A stretch of 64,000 nt of DNA from Lamellibrachia columna (GCA_963662155.1 OY759272.1:49249566-49313565); one strand, 5' to 3'; shown: positions 10,794-22,690, numbered from the stretch's first letter. Notes: generated by a model from the letters alone, not told the origin. Program-made: numbers and translations.

Positions 10794-12150
10794 TTACATC
10801 TTTAGGTGCTATTATTTCGAAATGCAAACAGGAAGCAATGGTGTGAAAATTATTTTAAACAAATGCTAAAAAAATAGATTTACTTAAGACTATTGTTATA
10901 CTTTTTATATGTATATCACAATTATACTATTCACGACGTTTAGTGAGATGTGGTATACATACGTACTTAGACATATCTACGTGCTTGTGCGTGCGTTTAT
11001 ATGTATGAATGAAACGTTCGTGGGTATGGCAATGTACGGACCGTGATGCATTGATGACAAAGGGCTACTAACATTGTTATTGTTTTTAATATTATTGTTA
11101 ATATCTGGACTATTTAGGCTTGGGCAAGGATTTTCCACAGAAATTGCCCTTATTCCTGCATGTCCGCCAGACGTTATTATTCAATGTTTTGGAATTAACT
11201 TGACATAGCAAAAACTTCATTATTTTATTTGTTCATGTGTAAAACTTCTCCATGATAACTCGAAAGTTACGAGTTCAGTAGGCTTTCAAAAAGCATACAA
11301 ATACGTGATTGACTGGCCGTGGCGACATGCTGCTGGCTCTAAGACGACATACTGTTACACAAATGCGAAGCGCCTCGCTTAGCGTTTTGGGCCAATCGAA
11401 AAATCATGCGTAAACAATGCTGCATTTATAGACCTCGCGCCTCGTACAAATGTGTCCTATCTGATCGAAATGAAGTTTATTTTGAAAAAGAAATTATGAT
11501 TCCACCAATCTGTGATATTAATTAATCTTAGATAATGGAAATTATCTTGCCAATGTGATGTAAACGCAACCTTTCGTCTCGGTGTTACTGTTTGATTAAC
11601 ATCTCAAACAGCGCCAAGTTCGTAGTAGCAATCGATCCGGCTTGACATTTAGAATAACATTAATGCAAATTTGTCACGATGACATTTGATTCGTGGGGGA
11701 GCCTGAAAATGAAAGTTGAATGTTTTGGGCGAGTTGATGCGAGTTGATGCGAGGTGATGCGAGTTGAGTCAGAATGTGTTATTCCGCGTTGTCATCAATG
11801 CAAGAAAAACATACCTGTACTTACAGTTTTTCACTAGAATTGAGGGCATCATGCATTTTGTTAAATGCATGTTTAGTTTATGGCTAAAATCTCACAAAAT
11901 TACATATATCCAAAACAACAATACGTACAATAAGTACACAAAATATAGGAGGGATGTCAATGATGCTTTCGTAGTAGATATTACATTTTGAAAATGTGTA
12001 AATCTGTTATTTTGTCAATTCAGAACATGGTGGGAGAAATTTAAATTGAAAAATAAAATTAACACAGAGGCAAATAAAAATGTGGTAAATTGGGAGATTA
12101 TTGTTATATGTAGACAATAAAATAAGTTTCTCTCAGCTATGTCATTTTGA
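10793..12150. other. No gene recognised; short tandem GAGTTGATGC repeat at 11728-11766
   Basis: AT-rich sequence without a recognisable exon. At 11728-11766 a 10-bp motif GAGTTGATGC is repeated almost four times. Confidence 0.5.
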
Positions 12151-12155
12151 GGGGT

Positions 12156-12161
12156 TTTATT
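12156..12161 (-). promoter_or_regulatory. Poly(A) signal of the 27-residue-repeat gene
   Basis: TTTATT on the + strand is AATAAA on the minus strand. It lies about 75 nt downstream of the TGA of the 12236-12794 exon, a plausible 3' UTR length. Confidence 0.5.
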
Positions 12162-12235
12162 CGGATTTTGTTGATTTTCCCTGAATCAAGGTTCAGGGAA
12201 AAATGAAGATGAAAACGATTTGTGTTGTGGGTTTT

Positions 12236-12794
12236 TCATTCTCCGGGTAGAACAACTGGGGTTGCACATCCTTTCAATACAGGTTCTGGTTGTGAAGCCA
12301 TTGCAGTATCTATACACTCTGATGGATCAATGGTGGGTGTTTCTTTACATCCTTTCAATACTGGTTCTGGTTGTGAAGACATTGCAGTATCTGTACACTC
12401 TGATGGATCAATGGTGGGTGTTTCTTTACATCCTTTCAATACTGGTTCTGGTTGTGAAGACATTGCAGTATATGTACACTCTGATGGATCAATGTTGGGT
12501 GTTTCTTTACATCCTTTCAATACTGGTTCTGGTTGTGAAGACATTGTAGTATCTGTACACTCTGATGGATCAATGTTGGGTGTTTCTTTACATCCTTTCA
12601 ATACAGGTTCTGGTTGTGAAGACATTGCAGTATATGTACACTCTGATGGATCAATGGTGGGTGTTTCTTTCACACAAACTGGATAACTTGACATCATGAC
12701 ACGTTGAAGTGGAACAACATCAGCACCACGAGCACTGTCAGCAGTGCTACAGAATGCAGTGTCCAGAAAGATTGTGAACTTGTCATGTTGACGG
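12236..12794 (-). CDS. Terminal exon encoding 27-residue tandem repeats
   Basis: On the minus strand an acceptor GAGGCAG is followed by an open frame of about 185 codons. It begins RQHDKFTIFLDTAFCSTA, runs through SYPVCVKETP, and then has five copies of a 27-residue unit built around CKETPTIDPSEC and SSQPEPVLKG. It ends CATPVVLPGE and TGA at 12236. AATAAA follows. The opening IFLDTAF stretch vaguely recalls the beta strand before the catalytic Cys in caspase-like folds, but I cannot establish that. The DNA repeat (81 bp, five copies) is also open on the + strand, where it has no terminal-exon signals. I prefer the minus strand because coding-like sequence extends well beyond the repeat. Upstream exons were not resolved. 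Confidence 0.5.
12270..12672. repeat. 81-bp minisatellite, 5 copies (27 codons per unit)
   Basis: Unit with ATCCTTTCAATACTGGTTCT and GTACACTCTGATGGATCAAT. Copies differ at a handful of sites, several of which are amino-acid changing on the minus strand (for example TIDP/NIDP and TDTA/TYTA). Confidence 0.95.
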
Positions 12795-13886
12795 CTGCCT
12801 CCTCGTAATCACCTTGCGTTATGACTTTTCTTCAGTTTCATATCCTTTTTGTCAATATAATTTATTTTGTGCCAGAATATTTTGTAACGCAACTGCACCA
12901 ATTATATTCTTAGAATTGAGACAAAAGTCAAGCAAGCGAGGGCTTCCAGGATGTCACGGTTCTTGCACCGGAGTGAATCCTTCTGATAGTTGGGAGCAGA
13001 TATGAAACCAGAACAACCATTACGACATAGTATATAAATCAGATGAAAAAATATTGGGATATTCCTAATGTATCTTTGAGCAAATTATCATATATAGTCA
13101 CAACTGAAGTGTAAATCATTCAATGAACACATGGAAAAGTGAGCACGAAAGACTTTGAATTGAATTTAGAAACCTTAATAATTACTTATAACTATATGTA
13201 ATTCGCTTTTAGTACTGTCTATTAAGTTATTCGGTGATACAATTAGTGATTTCATCCAAACAAAAACGAAATGTAGCAAGCAACTGAGGATGAGAAATTG
13301 GAGAAATGTCTTAACAACATGAGTACTTCACAATGTATGTCCATAATCCAGATCAACAGCTAGCATGATAATGCAGTAAAATAAAAATCACAAACTAGGC
13401 TATCAGAATCATGAAGATGATTAATTAAATGTGTTTTTCATTATAAATTTTTATATAAGTGTTTTTATTTTTCATATATAGATGTATGTTCTGAAAGAAA
13501 TATATCCATAGTCATAATTTATATAATAATTTATATTAAACTGAGCTACTGGGAATCACGAATTTAACAATAACAGTGTTTTTATGCAATATTTATAAAT
13601 TTGGATAAACATTTACCATGATTATGATTGCGTATTTCTATTGCCTCTGATTGTCCTTTTCTAAACAAGGCAAAATCCGTTTCAATTCCGTTTCAGCAAA
13701 AGGTAAACTCCGTTTCAAATCACGAATTTTCCCTTTAAAAAACCCAATTTTGAAGTGAATATTTAACCTTAATACAAATCAGATAATTAATTCATCAATA
13801 TATTTACTTAACAAGCGAACTGCGCGGTTGGTACCGCCTAGCGGACAACCAGACAACGAAAGGAAGGAAGTTTTGTTTATTATTTG
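12795..13886. other. AT-rich, no gene recognised
   Basis: A minus-strand stretch at about 12900-13010 reads RCKNRDILEALA in one frame and could belong to an upstream exon of the 12236 gene, but it has no convincing borders. The rest is AT-rich without features. Confidence 0.35.
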
Positions 13887-14110
13887 TATTGTCTACATAA
13901 CTCGTTAACTGATGTATTGTCTACATAACTCGTTAACTGATGTATTGTCTACATAACTCGTTAACTGATGTATTGTCTACATAACTCGTTAACTGATGTA
14001 TTGTCTACATAACTCGTTAACTGATGTATTGTCTACATAACTCGTTAACTGATGTATTGTCTACATAACTCGTTAACTGATGTATTGTCTACATAACTCG
14101 TTAACTGATG
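13887..14110. repeat. 28-bp minisatellite, exactly 8 identical copies
   Basis: Eight head-to-tail copies of a unit with TATTGTCTACATAACTCG and GTTAACTGATG (224 bp = 8 x 28). I see no differences between units, which implies recent expansion or homogenisation. Confidence 0.97.
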
Positions 14111-14589
14111 CGTGCCGACGAATGACGTGACATTATCGCATGAAATGTACATTCCGCACCTATAATTACTGTTTAAGTGTCACATAAACATGTAAATAAT
14201 CGAAAAGTAATCATGACGATCAACTAATGTTTCTCAGAGCACATTTATGATTCTCCGCATCGATTAACGGAGCTGTAATTTGGAATATTAGCTTTGTCAA
14301 TCATCATCATGCGTGATTAACCCAACAAATAAACATATATCTTTATCAAGTTTTATATCAGTATAAAGAACATTGTATCATCATTTCAATTATATTAAAC
14401 AAGTTTTAAATGTTCGCAAATAAAATTTACAAGGGGGGCTTAAGATGAAGGACATTGTAATTGTAAACACCCGTCGCCAGAACCGTCTGTCGGTGTGCAT
14501 AGCGGCCGCGTTCATTTCAGTGAATTCAATCCGTTTAATAATTTTTAACATAACACAAAACACATTACAATATACCTCAAAACACCTTC
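14111..14589. other. No gene recognised
   Basis: AT-rich flank of the large palindrome. Confidence 0.5.
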
Positions 14590-16460
14590 AATGACTGAAA
14601 GTGGGATAACAAGCTGAGAAAATATCATTTATAAAGAACGTTATCAAACGGCTGGCCCAGATCGACGGGTACCCGCCACCCCTCAAAACAATGATACAGA
14701 GGTTCTAGCGTTCAATCGGAAGGCGCCGTGGATCAGCCTATTTCTGCCAGAATGTAGTTAGTCAACAAGTTGACACGTCAGAGGAACTTCATTGTTTTGT
14801 TGTCCCAGCTGAAAACAAAAGTTCAGACAAAACATTCACTCCTTGGTGTATTGACCTTACTTTGACAAAGGTCTTTAACAATGTGATTTAACAATCTTAG
14901 AGACACATATCAAACTGAAGTATGATATATGATATTGAACGTGAGTGAAAATATTAATATAAATAGTTTTTCTCACTTTAAAAAGATTGACGAACTTGAC
15001 GACACGAATTAACGTCAGATATCAGAAACTTACTCACTCTCAAATATATTATGTTTTAAAAAATATTTCATTGTACAATTATTCAAGTGTTAAACGATCA
15101 CTTAATCCAGTATTAGTAGGAAATATTTCAATTAATTGGAAATACATTGTCCCATTTTGGTCAAGTTAATTAATTAAATTGAGTTATCTTATTTGTGTTA
15201 ATTTAATTAGCAAATTATCTATTGAAATCAAACCATGACTGACACACACTGAATTTTATTTTAAAAGCTTTACAATACTAAAAGCATAAACTATTTATAA
15301 ATAACTACAATCTACACACACATGCATTACATAATACTTCCAATGACTACCACTACATCCAAATAACACCATCCATGAATACAATACACGAAGGCAAAAC
15401 GAAATAGATGCAACTACAGCACATCATGAATGTGCAATGAGATGTAATTGACATAGAAAGCCACACACAATAAACAACAATACTTCTCAAACATTCAAAT
15501 ACTAGTCTACAATGGAAACAACATTCAAGCTTATCGCCGCATTCCTTGCACCAAATCTGCGTTACCAATTTGGACCTGGACCATGAACAAGAGCCATGAA
15601 CGGACGACAACCGCGTGTGAAATAAGGTGTGTGGGGAAAACTGTAAACAATATATGAAGAGACTGGTTCAGAAACGACAGCACAACATATATGATGGGAC
15701 CAGAATGTTATCACATAGACAAAACAAAGAGCAAAATGGTTGTCATGATGCAATAAAATCAACCAACTGTAAGCGCCTATAGCATGAACACCTGTGGAGT
15801 GCGGCTTACAAAATGATAGACCAATGGTGTTATAAACCCGTATATTCCTCCCGCCTTGAATGAAAGTTGTATCTCTTTGAACCGTTTCACGGAATGCAGT
15901 CGCGAGGGTGGTGAAGTCCACGCCAAGATGTGGGGATGAGGACACCATCATGTATGTCGTGGTCAGCTGGCAAACAGCAAACACAATCCGTACAATTACT
16001 CCAGAGCAGCAGTTGAATGAAACTGATTTACCCTACACGTAATGATGATGTCCGTTTATTTGTCCGTATCACTGCACTTAAGACCAGACATTGCATTCTT
16101 CCATTTTCTTTCAATCAATTATTTTCTCATTCTCGGCAAAAACATATAATATGCTTGTCTTTAGAACATTAGTTGTTTCACAATACGCATTGAAAGGTCA
16201 ATTCAAATAAGTTATTTGCTAAACCTGCGATCCAGATCAGCGTACCTATATTATAAAATTACAAAAAGCTACTTGCCTAAGTGTTTATATTACATAAATA
16301 TTAAATGCAGTAATAACGTACCGGATTCTGCTCACTCGTCGTCATCCGTCGATGCCAGTCTTCTACGATGAGTTGCCGAGACACCGACCACTGCGGCTCG
16401 TTGACATCCACGGTTATATAGCAGCGTGTGGCGTTCTGCAAAACCTGATAGTGTAATCAT
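14590..16460 (-). repeat. Left arm of a large diverged palindrome (receptor gene 3' end, minus strand)
   Basis: The arm from 14590 to about 16405 is the reverse complement of 19342-21715 at roughly 90-95% identity by eye. Shared landmarks are GGGTACCCG near the outer end, GCGGCGATAAGCTTGAA, GTTTATAACACCATTGGTCT and CGCAGTGGTCGGTGTCTCGG. The left arm lacks 550 bp present in the right arm (19888-20437). The junction is at 15890/15891, where only CC is shared. The 3' UTR poly(A) signal equivalent is TTTATT at 15255-15260. Confidence 0.9.
15891..15966 (-). pseudogene. Truncated membrane-receptor exon in the left arm
   Basis: On the minus strand TTTGCCAG precedes LTTTYMMVSSSPHLGVDF and TTLATAF, after which the 550-bp deletion fuses the reading frame to former 3' UTR. 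The transmembrane and cytoplasmic parts seen in the right arm (19888-20081) are gone, so this copy cannot make an anchored protein. Confidence 0.65.
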
Positions 16461-16576
16461 ATACCGCTACTCGCATGTCACGAGAGAGTGGCAGTAACAG
16501 CCCACAATCGTCAGTATTTAACAGCTTCTGAACGTAAGGTCGCAATGATGCCCCGGTGTCCCATACAAAGGTCCAT
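16322..16576 (-). pseudogene. Extracellular exon of a receptor-like gene, 1-bp frameshift (left arm)
   Basis: On the minus strand ATATTGCAG precedes an open stretch starting WTFVWDTGASLRPYVQKLL, then NTDDCGLLLPLSRDMRVAVY and DYTIRFC. At about 16435 the frame changes and goes on with [37 protein letters not shown] and donor CCGGTACGTT. The exon is 255 nt but begins with one base completing a codon. One additional base would make it end in phase 0 to match the next exon, so a single-base deletion at the AGAACGCC site is the simplest explanation. Alternating hydrophobic strands with Cys suggest an extracellular beta-rich domain. The family is not one I can name. Confidence 0.55.
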
Positions 16577-17019
16577 CTGCAATATCCGGCCACATGACCA
16601 ATTAGATCTTAGTATGTGTCCTGTTTGATTAGTTTAGTTCGCACACAGCTGGGCAGCCCACTAACGGACACAGAACGGCGGATGAATATGTTCCATATAA
16701 ATCAAGACGAAACTACTGAGCGGATAAAGTCAGCAAAACCGGATCTTGCTTATTTATAAGTCTTTCTTACTACTAAGTATTCCCGAGCGCATTGTCCACG
16801 TTTCGTTGCACAATAGGCTACCTTGATTAAGTCAGGCGCATTAAGCACAATGTGTTTCTACACAAGCTGGGGACAGGTGTATGACGATTTAATCACAGTA
16901 ACATTCATGAAAATGACTATGTCACGAAATCCACGACGAAATGCGAAACTAGAATTTTTTGTTTAACAAGATTGATTATTATCAAAAGCAAAACAACTGC
17001 TCCTTAACTAAAGTTTATT
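16577..17019. other. Left-arm continuation with no partner in the right arm; no exon resolved
   Basis: Probably intron of the receptor gene. In the right arm the corresponding DNA has been deleted. Confidence 0.4.
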
Positions 17020-17144
17020 CGTATCAAGTAGTTCAACTTTCCATAACTTTTATCAAATATCCAGTCGTTTATCATAACCAGGGTCTCTCAGTATTGAAAT
17101 CACCTTAGTTGTTCTCCTTTGTATTCTTTCTAATTTGTCTATGT
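17020..17144 (-). mobile_element. CR1 reverse-transcriptase fragment
   Basis: On the minus strand it reads approximately DIDKLERIQRRTTKVI and LRD, the segment found near the C-terminus of CR1 ORF2 (intact element about 50390-50480). It stops abruptly at the LINE insertion beginning at 17145. Confidence 0.7.
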
Positions 17145-18228
17145 CTTCTTCTTCTTCCCTTGCTCCCTTGCGGGGTGGGTTCTAAGTCACTTGGTAGCTT
17201 CTTCCCTTGCTCCCTTGCGGGGTGGGTTCTAAGTCACTTGGTAGCTTCTTCCACTTTCATTGTTAATGCGCTCCATCTCCCTCTGTCTTCTGCGATGGTC
17301 TTCCACTCTTGGCCGTTCGTACCTGCCCTTTCAAGATCTCGTTTGACACAGTGTTTCAATCGCAGCTTTGGTCTTTCTCTTCTTCTTCTGCCACCCTCTT
17401 CTGGTTTCCATGCTCTTTTTGACAGTCTGTCTTCACCCATTCTTTGCACATATCCTGTCATCTCATTCTGCTTCCGACTACTTTAATCTTTAAGTGATTT
17501 TCATGCCAATCTCTTCTCCTTCATCTTCCTTCTATCGTTTTGGGTTACATTGCGTATTCCTCGGACCCAGTTTTTTTGTTATCTACGTCTTCTCCTCATG
17601 AGTCTCTGTCAGTGCCAGTGTTCCCAACCCTTATATACAGGCTGCTACCACGCATGCTTCCAACACTTTTGCTTTTATTTATTTCTTCAGTTTTCTGTCC
17701 CACATAATGCCTTCCTGCTGCTCCTGCTTGCTCTCTCCTCTTTGTTTCCTTACTACTTCCTCCATCCTCACACACTGTACGGCCCAAGTATACAAAACTG
17801 TTCACTTGTTTAATGGTCTTTCCGTCAAGAACTACATGTATTTCCACCTCTTGTTCGCCTATCCTCATTATTTCTATCTTGTCCAGATTCATTCGGAGGC
17901 CATATTTTTAAAGGTTTTACTCCATTCTTGCAACGTTTTCTGTAAATACTCTTTTTCGTCAGCCACCACTGCTAGGTCATCTGCATATAGTATCTTCTTA
18001 CGTTCTTCCTGACACATTTCCACTGATCAGGTTCATTAACACAAAGAAAAGCAAAAGACTCAAGGCACTTCCCTGTCTAAGTCCTACTCCCACTCCAAAT
18101 TGTTCCTGTTTCTCTTTCAGCTCTCACCACTGCTGTTGTCTCTTTATATATTTCCTCAACCATTCTGACGTCTGCCTCTCCAACATTCATCCATCTCATC
18201 ATCAGGATTGGCAGGTAACGAAGTAAAA
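17145..18228 (-). mobile_element. 5'-truncated, decayed APE-type LINE (RT region) with (GAA)n tail
   Basis: Minus-strand pieces of a reverse transcriptase are readable: [15 protein letters not shown] at the truncated 5' end (about 18190-18228), LYADDLAVVADEK at about 17955-17992 with the catalytic YADD, then NLDKIEIMRIGEQEVEIHVV and VNSFVYLGRTVCEDGG. The C-terminal part is MTGYVQRMGEDRLSKRAWK. Frameshifts and stops separate them. The 3' end is a GAA-type simple tail, seen as TTCTTCTTCTTC at 17145. A 47-bp segment is tandemly doubled at 17154-17247. Confidence 0.8.
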
Positions 18229-18362
18229 GACTTCGTTACAATACTTGAGTAGTTATTTCAAGTAATTGTCATGTAACGAAGTAGAATGTTGACTAAATTC
18301 TTTTACTTGTAACGAAGTAGTTTTAACTAAAGTAACTTTTTACTTTGTTACTTTTATTTACT
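18229..18362. repeat. TAACGAAGTA-rich segment, possible DNA-transposon end
   Basis: GTAACGAAGTA and its reverse complement TACTTCGTTAC recur several times, with runs like GTAACTTTTTACTTTGTTAC. Such GTTACTTTT-rich ends are common in DNA transposons, but no complete element or target duplication could be defined. Its first bases recur inverted at 19285-19305. Confidence 0.4.
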
Positions 18363-19284
<922 letters not shown>

Positions 19285-19285
19285 T

Positions 19286-19341
19286 TTTACTTTGTTACCT
19301 GCCAATCCTAATGATGAGATGGATGAATATTGGAGAGGCAG
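19286..19341 (+). mobile_element. 42-bp LINE fragment fused to the receptor exon (inverted copy of 18175-18235)
   Basis: TTACCTGCCAATCCTAATGA and GATGGATGAATATTGGAGAG are the reverse complement of 18175-18228 plus a little flank. The fragment then changes without spacer into ACGAGCCGCAGTGG of the receptor exon. ACG is shared by both parents at the joint. Confidence 0.8.
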
Positions 19342-19421
19342 ACGAGCCGCAGTGGTCGGTGTCTCGGCAACTCATCGCAGAAGACTGGCATCGACGGATG
19401 ACGACGAGTGAGCAGAACCCG
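19342..19421 (+). pseudogene. 5'-truncated receptor exon in the right arm
   Basis: The frame [20 protein letters not shown] then TSEQNP ends at donor CCGGTACGTT in phase 0, as in the left arm. The upstream half of the exon has been replaced by LINE sequence, so no acceptor remains. Confidence 0.6.
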
Positions 19422-19811
19422 GTACGTTATCTCTTGTTCGTAAGTCGGGCATTAATTATATTCCACACTGCATTGAATATTTAAGTAATATAAACACTTA
19501 GGCAAGTAACTTTTTGTAATTTTATAATATAGGTACGCTGATCTGGATCGCAGGTTTAGCAAATAACTTATTTGAATTGACCTTTCAATGCGTATTGTGA
19601 AACAACTAATGTTCTAAAGACAAGAATATTATATGTTTTTGCCGAGAATGAGAAAACAATTGATTGAAAGAAAATGGAAGAATGCAATGTCTGGTCTTAG
19701 GTGCAGTGATACGGACAAATAAACGGACATCATCATTACGTGTAGGGTAAATCAGTTTCATTCAACTGTTGCTCTGGAGTAATTGTACGGATTGTGTTTG
19801 CTGTTTGCCAG

Positions 19812-20081
19812 CTGACCACGACATACATGATGGTGTCCTCATCCCCATATCTTGACGTGGACTTCACCACCCTCGCGACTGCATTCCAAAATGCAAGCAA
19901 CCCGACTGATGAGACCACAGTCGTTGGCAATGCTACATCAATAGGCCGCGGGATGTCGACGCCCCAATACGGCATTATCGTTGCCCTGACGACCACCGGC
20001 GTGTTTGGCGTCTTGTCGAACGTCGCCGTGCTGGCAGTACTGCTCCAGAAGAGGAACCGAAAGGAAGGACATCGACGTTGA
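19812..20081 (+). CDS. Terminal exon with transmembrane segment of a receptor-like gene
   Basis: Acceptor TTTGCCAG leads to LTTTYMMVSSSPYLDVDF, then TTLATAFQNASNPTDE with N-glycosylation sites, and VVGNATSIGRGMSTPQYG. A hydrophobic helix follows, IIVALTTTGVFGVLSNVAV and LAVLL, then a short basic tail QKRNRKEGHRR and TGA at 20079-20081. This is a single-pass type I layout: extracellular side first, a stop-transfer basic cluster and an 11-residue cytoplasmic tail. The phase-0 start matches the phase-0 donor at 19421. The exon itself is intact, but the gene 5' of it is destroyed in this arm, so it is either a relic or could be joined to a new upstream gene. Family unknown. Confidence 0.6.
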   Translation: MTTTYMMVSSSPYLDVDFTTLATAFQNASNPTDETTVVGNATSIGRGMSTPQYGIIVALTTTGVFGVLSNVAVLAVLLQKRNRKEGHRR

Positions 20082-21080
20082 CACTTCTACGGCGATGTCA
20101 GTCACCGCCAACACCACGGCTCATTGACAATCACGTGAACAATCCACCAGTTGGAGCAAAATGGAAATAGCGCATCAAGATCAATTAAGACATATAAGTA
20201 ATTTGCTGCATTTGAACCAAGTCATATTAGCACACCGCAGCTGCTGCCGATGATAATGTTATGCTGCTGCTTTTTCGCCGCCTGTCGTTGTGTTTACACC
20301 ACCCGCTAGATGGGGACACTTTTTGCGCTGTCTGGACATCTTCAGATCGGTTAAACGACATCGGCTGTCTCAATTTGTAGACACACGTCGGTATGACAAT
20401 TACGTACTTTACTTTACTTTACCCACCAAATGTTGCCGTGAAACGGTTCAAAGAGATACAACTTTCATTCAAGGCGGGAGGAATGGACGGGTTTATAACA
20501 CCATTGGTCTATCATTTTGTAAGCCGCACTCCACAGGTGTTCATGCTATAGGCGCTTACAGTTGGTTGATTTTATTGCATCATGACAACCATTTTGCTCT
20601 TTGTTTTGTCTATGTGATAACATTCTGGTCCCATCATATATGTTGTGCTGTCGTTTCTGAACCAGTCTCTTCTGATCTTGTTTACAGTTTCCCCACACAC
20701 CTCATTTCACACGCGGTTGTCGTCCGTTCATGGCTCTTGTTCATGGTCGAGGTCCACATTGGTAACGCGGCGTTGATGTAAGGAATGCGGCGATAAGCTT
20801 GAACATTGTTTCCATTGTAGTATTTGGATGTTTGAGAAGTAGTGTTGTTTATTTTGTGTGTTTTCTATGTTAATTACATCTCATTGCACATTCATGATGT
20901 GCTGTAATTTCCTTTTGCCTACGTCTATTGTATTCATGGATGTTGTTATTTAGATGTAATGCTAGACATTGGAAGTATTATGTAATGTATATGTGGATTG
21001 TAGTTATTTATAAATAGTTTAAACTTTTAGTATTGTAAAGCTTTTAAAATAAAATTCAGCGTGTGTCAGTCATGGTTTGA
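20082..21080 (+). other. 3' UTR of the receptor gene copy with AATAAA at 21048-21053
   Basis: The region downstream of the TGA is conserved with the left arm and contains AATAAA at 21048-21053. The arm homology continues about 650 bp past it, so flanking DNA was included in the inversion. Confidence 0.5.
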
Positions 21081-21715
21081 TTTCAATAGATAATTTGCTA
21101 ATTAAATTAACACAAATAAGATAACTCAATTTAATTAATTAACTTGACCAAAATGGGTCAATGTATTTCCAATTAATTGATATATTTCCTACTGATACTG
21201 GATTAAGTGATCGTTTAACACTTGAATAATTGTACAATGAAATATTTTTTAAAACATATATTTGAGAGTGAGTAAGTTTCTGATATCTGACGTTAATTCG
21301 TGTCGTCAAATTCGTCAAACTTTTTAAAGTGAGAAAAACTATTTATATTAATATTTTCACTCACGTTCAATATCATATATCATACTTCAGTTTGATATGT
21401 GTCTCTAAGATTGTTAAATCACATTGTTAAAGACCTTTGTCAAAGTAAGGTCAATACACCAAGGAGTGAATGTTTTGTCTGAACTTTTGTTTTCAGCTGG
21501 GACAACAAAACAATGAAGTTCCTCTGACGTGTCAACTTGTTGACTAACTACATTCTGGCAGAAATAGGCTGATCCACGGCGCCTTCCGATTGAACGCTAG
21601 AACCTCTGTATCGTTGTTTTGAGGGGTGGCGGGTACCCGTCGATCTGGGCCCGCCGTTTGATAACGTTCTTTATGAATGATATTTTCTCAGCTTGTTATC
21701 CCACTTTCAGTCATT

Positions 21716-22690
21716 CTCTTAGCCACATGGAACGCAGGTACATTGGCATTTTTAAAACAATATTGACCATTTCTCTATGAGAGCTGATCTCGGAGATGTA
21801 CCACATTGCTTTAAGTCTTTCACCGCAATTTCTAAGCCTTTCTAAGCGTCTGCGAATTCTCTAAAGCCATCGCAGTCCTTATGGAAAATTATCTGACCAA
21901 TAGTTACCCTCTTAATACATGCATCTACAACAGTGTACGTATTGCCAGACATGTCTTCTAACAGCTCCGTGGCCCTCTTACATCCTACATTAGACTCCAT
22001 TACGACGCATGATTCAGTCACCTTACTAACCTTACAAACACACATTTGCATAAGCCTGGCTAGTTTGACACTGTCATCAACAGTCTCTTTGACGTTGTTA
22101 TCGAACGCCCTAACAAACCTCCAATACCTCAGGGGTGGAAATCAAAGTTCATCAGCTCTATCTAAGGCATTTACATCATCTACAACATGTTTTGTTGTTG
22201 TCTGAACAGTTCAAACCTGGGATTGTCAAGTTCAGGTTGTTCGTCCGTGCATCGAGGCGGCTTCCTAGTAGACTGTTCACATCCATTGGTGCCACCTGTC
22301 GGGGTAAGCGCTATTGACAGGCGACACAAAGCAGCTCAGTGGCGCCCTCTTTCCGATAGCTCGTGGAGCAGTTGTCTTGTTTACCTCGCTTTTTTTCGCT
22401 TCATCGGCTTCATAGACCTTCGCCTCCGCTTCAGCTATGGCAATGTCAGTTTGTACTTTCAGGAGCTCCCTGTGTTGTCGTAATGGTTGCTCCTCCCGTT
22501 CTAAACACTGTTCCGTCTCAAGGGCCGCGTAAGCCACTGCGAGTCCTGCCGCCCTGGCTCGTGCATGTGTACTACTGGTGGTAGTAGCAGTACTGGACGC
22601 GCGCGACGTCGATGAACAAGATACGTGACTCACTGAATCTTCGGGTTGAACAAAATAACGACTATACCCATGTCTCAAAGGTACAATATG
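21716..22690 (-). mobile_element. BEL/Pao-like retrotransposon gag remnant
   Basis: On the minus strand two readable blocks fit a BEL/Pao-type gag. The first (22280-22680) has QPEDSVSHVSCSSTSRASS and an Ala/Glu-rich predicted coiled coil (AYAALETEQCLEREEQPLR, TDIAIAEAEAKVYEADEA). The second (21760-22140) has LRYWRFVRAFDNNV and SVKLARLMQMC, resembling the start of the gag domain found next to such coiled coils, and ends in FREFADA and a stop. Frames are interrupted, and no protease, RT, integrase or LTR was found here. Confidence 0.55.

Larger units (their letters stand above)
19342..21715 (+). repeat. Right arm of the large palindrome (receptor gene 3' end, plus strand)
   Basis: This is the inverted partner of 14590-16405. 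It keeps the 550 bp missing from the left arm but lacks everything corresponding to about 16405-18175 of the left side (the first half of the receptor exon, intron and most of the LINE). The arm ends at TCAGTCATT (21715). Confidence 0.9.

Noticed and set aside
13887..14110. CRISPR-like array of eight 28-bp units
   Set aside because: Units are directly adjacent with no spacers, and the genome is eukaryotic. It is a minisatellite.
22187..22584. Plus-strand frames opposite the gag-like region
   Set aside because: Shadow of the minus-strand BEL/Pao-like coding sequence. No protein-like features of their own.
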